Shown: in pieces, positions 61,549 to 64,000 of the stretch | Layout of the letters: each line of letters opens with the position of its first letter | Position numbering within the stretch: the stretch's first letter is position 1 | Source: Lachnospiraceae bacterium | GTDB lineage: Bacteria > Bacillota > Clostridia > Lachnospirales > Lachnospiraceae | NCBI GenBank assembly: GCA_017542245.1 | Contig: JAFXXN010000175.1 | Location: 1 to 64,000 of the forward strand | DNA length: 64,000 nucleotides | Direction: 5' to 3' | Made by a program: the position numbers and the translations under genes | The notes under the pieces: model-generated | Database searches by the model: none | What the model was told of the DNA's origin: nothing | The model's input: only the letters and a program-made list of their open reading frames with translations

Positions 61549-62844
61549 ATGGCTAGAGTAAAAGGACTTGAAGATTTAAAATGGGGGAGCATTAAAGCTT
61601 TTAACAAGAGTTACTCGCATCTTTCGGTAAAGAGGGAACCCGAGTCTAATGACTTCATTCTTTCCGAAAGTGTAAGATTACGTCTTACACGTTATGGTGA
61701 GAATAACAGTTATAATAATAATGTTATTGTTATGGGAAGCTCCGGTTCAGGGAAGACAAAACTATATGTTAAGCCAAATATTCTTCAGAGAAACTGCAGC
61801 TATGTTGTTACTGATAAAGCCGGTCTTCTTTATAATGACCTTAACAGTCTTTTCAAAAGTTCAGGTTATACTGTAAAGATTATTAACAGTCTGGATCCGG
61901 AACGCAGTGATTATTATAATCCTTTTGTATATATTCATGATGAAGACGATATCACAGATGTAGCTAATGCACTTCTTGCTTCAGACACAAGCGATGTTGT
62001 TACCTTGAGCGAGAAGAAGATGCTTCTTGAAGCTCTTATCAGCTATGTAAAGAATTTTGCAGATGATTCTAACCGCAATTTCAAGATGGTTAAGCAGATG
62101 CTTTCAGAGATGGAATACGGAGGATTCGGTGATAACGGAGATAACTGGAAGATTAAGCCTGCAGATGATCTTGACAGAAGATTCTTAGAGGTCGACAGTT
62201 CAAATCCCGATCATCCCTGCCTTACCAAATATGATAATTTCCGTATCATGGTCGGCACAGATAAAATGGAGATAGCAGAATCTATCACCAAGATTGTTAA
62301 TTCAATAACCGCAGGTGTTATTGACCGTTCAGGAGATCTTGATTCCGTTGAACTTGACAAGATCGGTGATTCAAAGAGAATCCTCTTTATTGTCCGTCCG
62401 AATACCGGTGTTAACTCTGAATTCCCTGCACTGCTTTATTTCCAGATTTTCTCAGCTCTCTTTAAGAAAGCTCAAAAGCAGGCATTATATTATCCTGTAC
62501 ATCTGATGATGAGTGATTTTGGTGAGAACGGAAAGATTTATGATTTCCCCAGAATACTTATGACATCCAAAAAATATGACATTTCCTGTTCTATTATTAT
62601 AAGAACTATTGATGACCTTAAGGATATGTATAAAGATTATCAGACAGTTATTAAGAACTGCTCCATGCAGGTATTTATGGGAAGTAAAGACAGGAATACA
62701 ATGGAATATGTCGCCCAACAGGTTAATGAAACAGGTTCGAAAATTGCGGGAACGTTGTATACGGAAATGCTGAATGACATGGAAGACGACGAATGCATTG
62801 TCATAGCCACGGGTGGCGAAGCATATTATGATAATAAATTCTAA
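61549..62844 (+). CDS. Isolated VirD4/TraG-like coupling ATPase
   Basis: 431 residues. Walker A GSSGSGKTKLYVKPNIL (about 62-78), YVVTDKAGLLYNDL matching the D(P)KGE-type strand of coupling proteins, and NPFVYIHDEDD. Walker B should read LDEFANIG; here it is MSDFGENGK, so the usual D-E pair is S-D. The end matches the family's SIII... segment (DISCSIIIRTIDDLKDMYKDY, in parts) and a sensor-like GSKDRNTMEYVAQQVNETG. Shorter than usual coupling proteins and without N-terminal membrane helices. No relaxase or other conjugation gene is nearby; possibly a relic or a co-opted ATPase. Start ATG after GGGGGGAG. Confidence 0.85.
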   Translation: MARVKGLEDLKWGSIKAFNKSYSHLSVKREPESNDFILSESVRLRLTRYGENNSYNNNVIVMGSSGSGKTKLYVKPNILQRNCSYVVTDKAGLLYNDLNSLFKSSGYTVKIINSLDPERSDYYNPFVYIHDEDDITDVANALLASDTSDVVTLSEKKMLLEALISYVKNFADDSNRNFKMVKQMLSEMEYGGFGDNGDNWKIKPADDLDRRFLEVDSSNPDHPCLTKYDNFRIMVGTDKMEIAESITKIVNSITAGVIDRSGDLDSVELDKIGDSKRILFIVRPNTGVNSEFPALLYFQIFSALFKKAQKQALYYPVHLMMSDFGENGKIYDFPRILMTSKKYDISCSIIIRTIDDLKDMYKDYQTVIKNCSMQVFMGSKDRNTMEYVAQQVNETGSKIAGTLYTEMLNDMEDDECIVIATGGEAYYDNKF

Positions 62845-62856
62845 CACTTAAAATAT

Positions 62857-62892
62857 GCCCCCACGCATTTAATGCTGGTGGGGGCTGTTTTT
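62857..62892 (+). terminator. Intrinsic terminator of the VirD4-like gene
   Basis: GCCCCCAC (62857-62864) and GTGGGGGC (62878-62885) with an inner GCATT/AATGC stem, then TGTTTTT. Confidence 0.93.
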
Positions 62893-62900
62893 AAATTGAT

Positions 62901-62950
62901 TTTTGTTTCTTAAGAAAACACCGAAGGTATTTTTGTGGTGACATTGACAA
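62901..62950 (+). repeat. Two-hairpin dispersed repeat, copy 9 (first arm missing)
   Basis: TTTTGTTTCTTAAGAAAACAC-cgaag-GTATTTTT, ending GTGGTGACATTGACAA. Located between the VirD4-like terminator and hpt. Confidence 0.8.
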
Positions 62951-62986
62951 ATTTTTAAAGAAAAATATTAATCGGAGGATAAGACC

Positions 62987-63547
62987 TTGTATAATTTAGA
63001 CAATGATATTGAAAAAATACTTTTTTCACAGGATGTTTTAAAGAAAAGGTGCAAGGAATTAGGCGAAGAGTTAAGTGAAATATATAAAGATTCCTGCCCG
63101 ATAGTCACCGGAGTATTAAAAGGTGCATCCGTATTCTTTGCCGATCTCGTAAGGGAACTGAAATGTGATCTTGTATTTGATTTTATTACAGTTTCTAGTT
63201 ACGGACTTAAAACAACATCTTCCGGTGTAATAAACATGAGAAAAGATTTTGATAACGATATTACCGGAAAAGATATTCTAATTGTTGAAGATATTGTTGA
63301 TTCGGGATTTACATTAAAATACCTGAAAAATCTTCTTTATGAAAGAAAAGCAAATTCTGTAAGAACAGTAGCCCTTCTGAATAAATATGAATGTCATCCG
63401 AGAGAACTGGATACAGACTTTTACGGATTTAAGATAGAAAATGAATTTGTAGTCGGTTATGGACTGGATTATGCCGGCAGATACCGTAATCTTCCGTATG
63501 TCGGCATATTAAAACGTTCGGTATATGAGAAGAAAGACGAAAAATGA
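62987..63547 (+). CDS. hpt: Hypoxanthine phosphoribosyltransferase
   Basis: 186 residues from TTG 62987, eight bases after GGAGG. Purine salvage enzyme forming IMP and GMP from free bases and PRPP. PRPP-binding motif ILIVEDIVDSGFT (about 104-116), metal/pyrophosphate loop VLKGASVFFADL (about 43-54), and the flexible-loop SSYG. Cytoplasmic. Neighbours (an isolated ATPase upstream, rimP downstream) give no functional link. Length is normal. Confidence 0.95.
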   Translation: MYNLDNDIEKILFSQDVLKKRCKELGEELSEIYKDSCPIVTGVLKGASVFFADLVRELKCDLVFDFITVSSYGLKTTSSGVINMRKDFDNDITGKDILIVEDIVDSGFTLKYLKNLLYERKANSVRTVALLNKYECHPRELDTDFYGFKIENEFVVGYGLDYAGRYRNLPYVGILKRSVYEKKDEK

Positions 63548-63637
63548 TAAAAATTTTATTAATTTTTTTCAAATAATTGTTGCATTTTTTTTTATAGTGT
63601 GTTATTGTCATATATGTAGCATATAGGATAAAGTACT

Positions 63638-63667
63638 GAGTGGGCGTGAGTCCACTCTTTCTTTTGG
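63638..63667 (+). promoter_or_regulatory. Leader hairpin before rimP
   Basis: GAGTGGGC-GTGA-GTCCACTC: eight base pairs (one G-U) closed by a GNRA loop, followed by TTTCTTTT, 25 bases before the rimP start. It looks like an attenuator or processing hairpin in the leader of the rimP-nusA operon. Confidence 0.65.
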
Positions 63668-63692
63668 CTATAAGATATTTTAAGAGGTATTA

Positions 63693-64000
63693 ATGAACAT
63701 CAGAGAACAATATGAAGAAAGAACCGAAAAACTTCTTGAACCGATAGTAAATTCATTCGGTTTCAAAACTGTCGATGTTGAATATGTCAAAGAAGGATCC
63801 GATTTCTATTTGAGAGCCTATATCGACAAAGAAGGCGGAATAACAGTCGACGATTGTGAGAAAGTAAGCAGACGTTTGGAGGAACTTCTCGATAAAGAAG
63901 ATTTCATTCCGAATGCCTACATTCTGGAGGTCAGTTCCCCCGGACTTGGAAGACAGTTAAAGAAAGAAAAACATTATCTTTCAAACATCGGAGAAACTGT
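63693..64000 (+). CDS. rimP: Ribosome maturation factor RimP (N-terminal part)
   Basis: About 102 codons are inside the window; the rest runs past its end. Shows the family start: [44 protein letters not shown] and [18 protein letters not shown] (quoted in parts). RimP helps assemble the 30S ribosomal subunit and normally heads the nusA-infB operon. AAGAGGT ribosome site at 63681-63687. The AT-rich gap 63548-63692 holds the hairpin above. Confidence 0.93.
   Translation, partial: MNIREQYEERTEKLLEPIVNSFGFKTVDVEYVKEGSDFYLRAYIDKEGGITVDDCEKVSRRLEELLDKEDFIPNAYILEVSSPGLGRQLKKEKHYLSNIGET

Noticed and set aside
1-64000. tRNA, rRNA, CRISPR array, prophage or complete insertion sequence
   Set aside because: None was recognised on reading all intergenic gaps; no transposase, integrase or Cas gene is present among the supported frames.

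Overview
The window is AT-rich, low-GC Firmicute DNA, most likely from a Lachnospiraceae relative of Butyrivibrio or Pseudobutyrivibrio. The basis is the gene content: RNase Y, the NifU-like/GGGtGRT protein pair, secreted Ig-like and leucine-rich-repeat proteins, a galactoside ABC importer, plant-glycan hydrolases, and GGAGG-type ribosome binding sites with some TTG and GTG starts. The genus is an inference. No tRNA, rRNA, CRISPR array, complete insertion sequence or prophage was recognised.

Layout. 1-6.2 kb: a large surface protein (two leucine-rich domains, nine Ig-like repeats) that appears to lack its real 5' end, then an AAA-ATPase/PD-(D/E)XK protein. 6.3-9.9 kb: RNase Y and the NifU-like/GGGtGRT pair. 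10-12 kb: an ECF sigma factor with a membrane-anchored partner. 12-17.6 kb: an orphan Big_2/solute-binding protein and a sugar importer in which the ATPase and permease genes converge on the lipoprotein gene. 17.9-23.8 kb: secreted and unknown proteins, including one whose C-terminus looks like a diversity-generating-retroelement target, followed by a promoter-to-terminator non-coding unit, a TerD-domain protein, a decayed gene, and a YD-repeat/beta-helix protein. 23.9-38.1 kb: CE1-type esterase, GH3, MATE exporter, secreted asparaginase, alcohol and aldehyde dehydrogenases, AIM24 protein and GH31. 38.2-50.3 kb: housekeeping genes (ilvB, RNase H-like exonuclease, cls, a YvyF-like protein, ruvAB, a chorismate mutase-shikimate kinase fusion, trkA/trkH, ribulose-phosphate epimerase, HAD phosphatase). 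50.5-61.3 kb: a signalling island on one strand with two hybrid histidine kinases (the second ending in a DegV-type fatty-acid-binding domain), a serine hydrolase, an HD-GYP protein, and a diguanylate cyclase with a sugar-binding-type sensor. 61.5-64 kb: an isolated VirD4/TraG-like ATPase, hpt and the start of rimP.

How the parts fit. The esterase, GH3, GH31, sugar importer and ribulose-phosphate epimerase suggest hemicellulose use. The 50-61 kb block looks like a module linking membrane, lipid or sugar signals to phosphorelay and c-di-GMP output.

Main unusual signals: (1) a histidine kinase-receiver-DegV fusion; (2) a dispersed two-hairpin repeat, about nine copies in 38 kb, all in one orientation, nearly all just upstream of a gene, with compensatory stem changes; (3) a GC-rich, A-poor variable-region signature at 18.85-18.97 kb with no retroelement reverse transcriptase or template in the window; (4) an unassigned, apparently independently transcribed structured RNA at about 19.08-19.26 kb; (5) an isolated coupling-protein-like ATPase with an altered Walker B.
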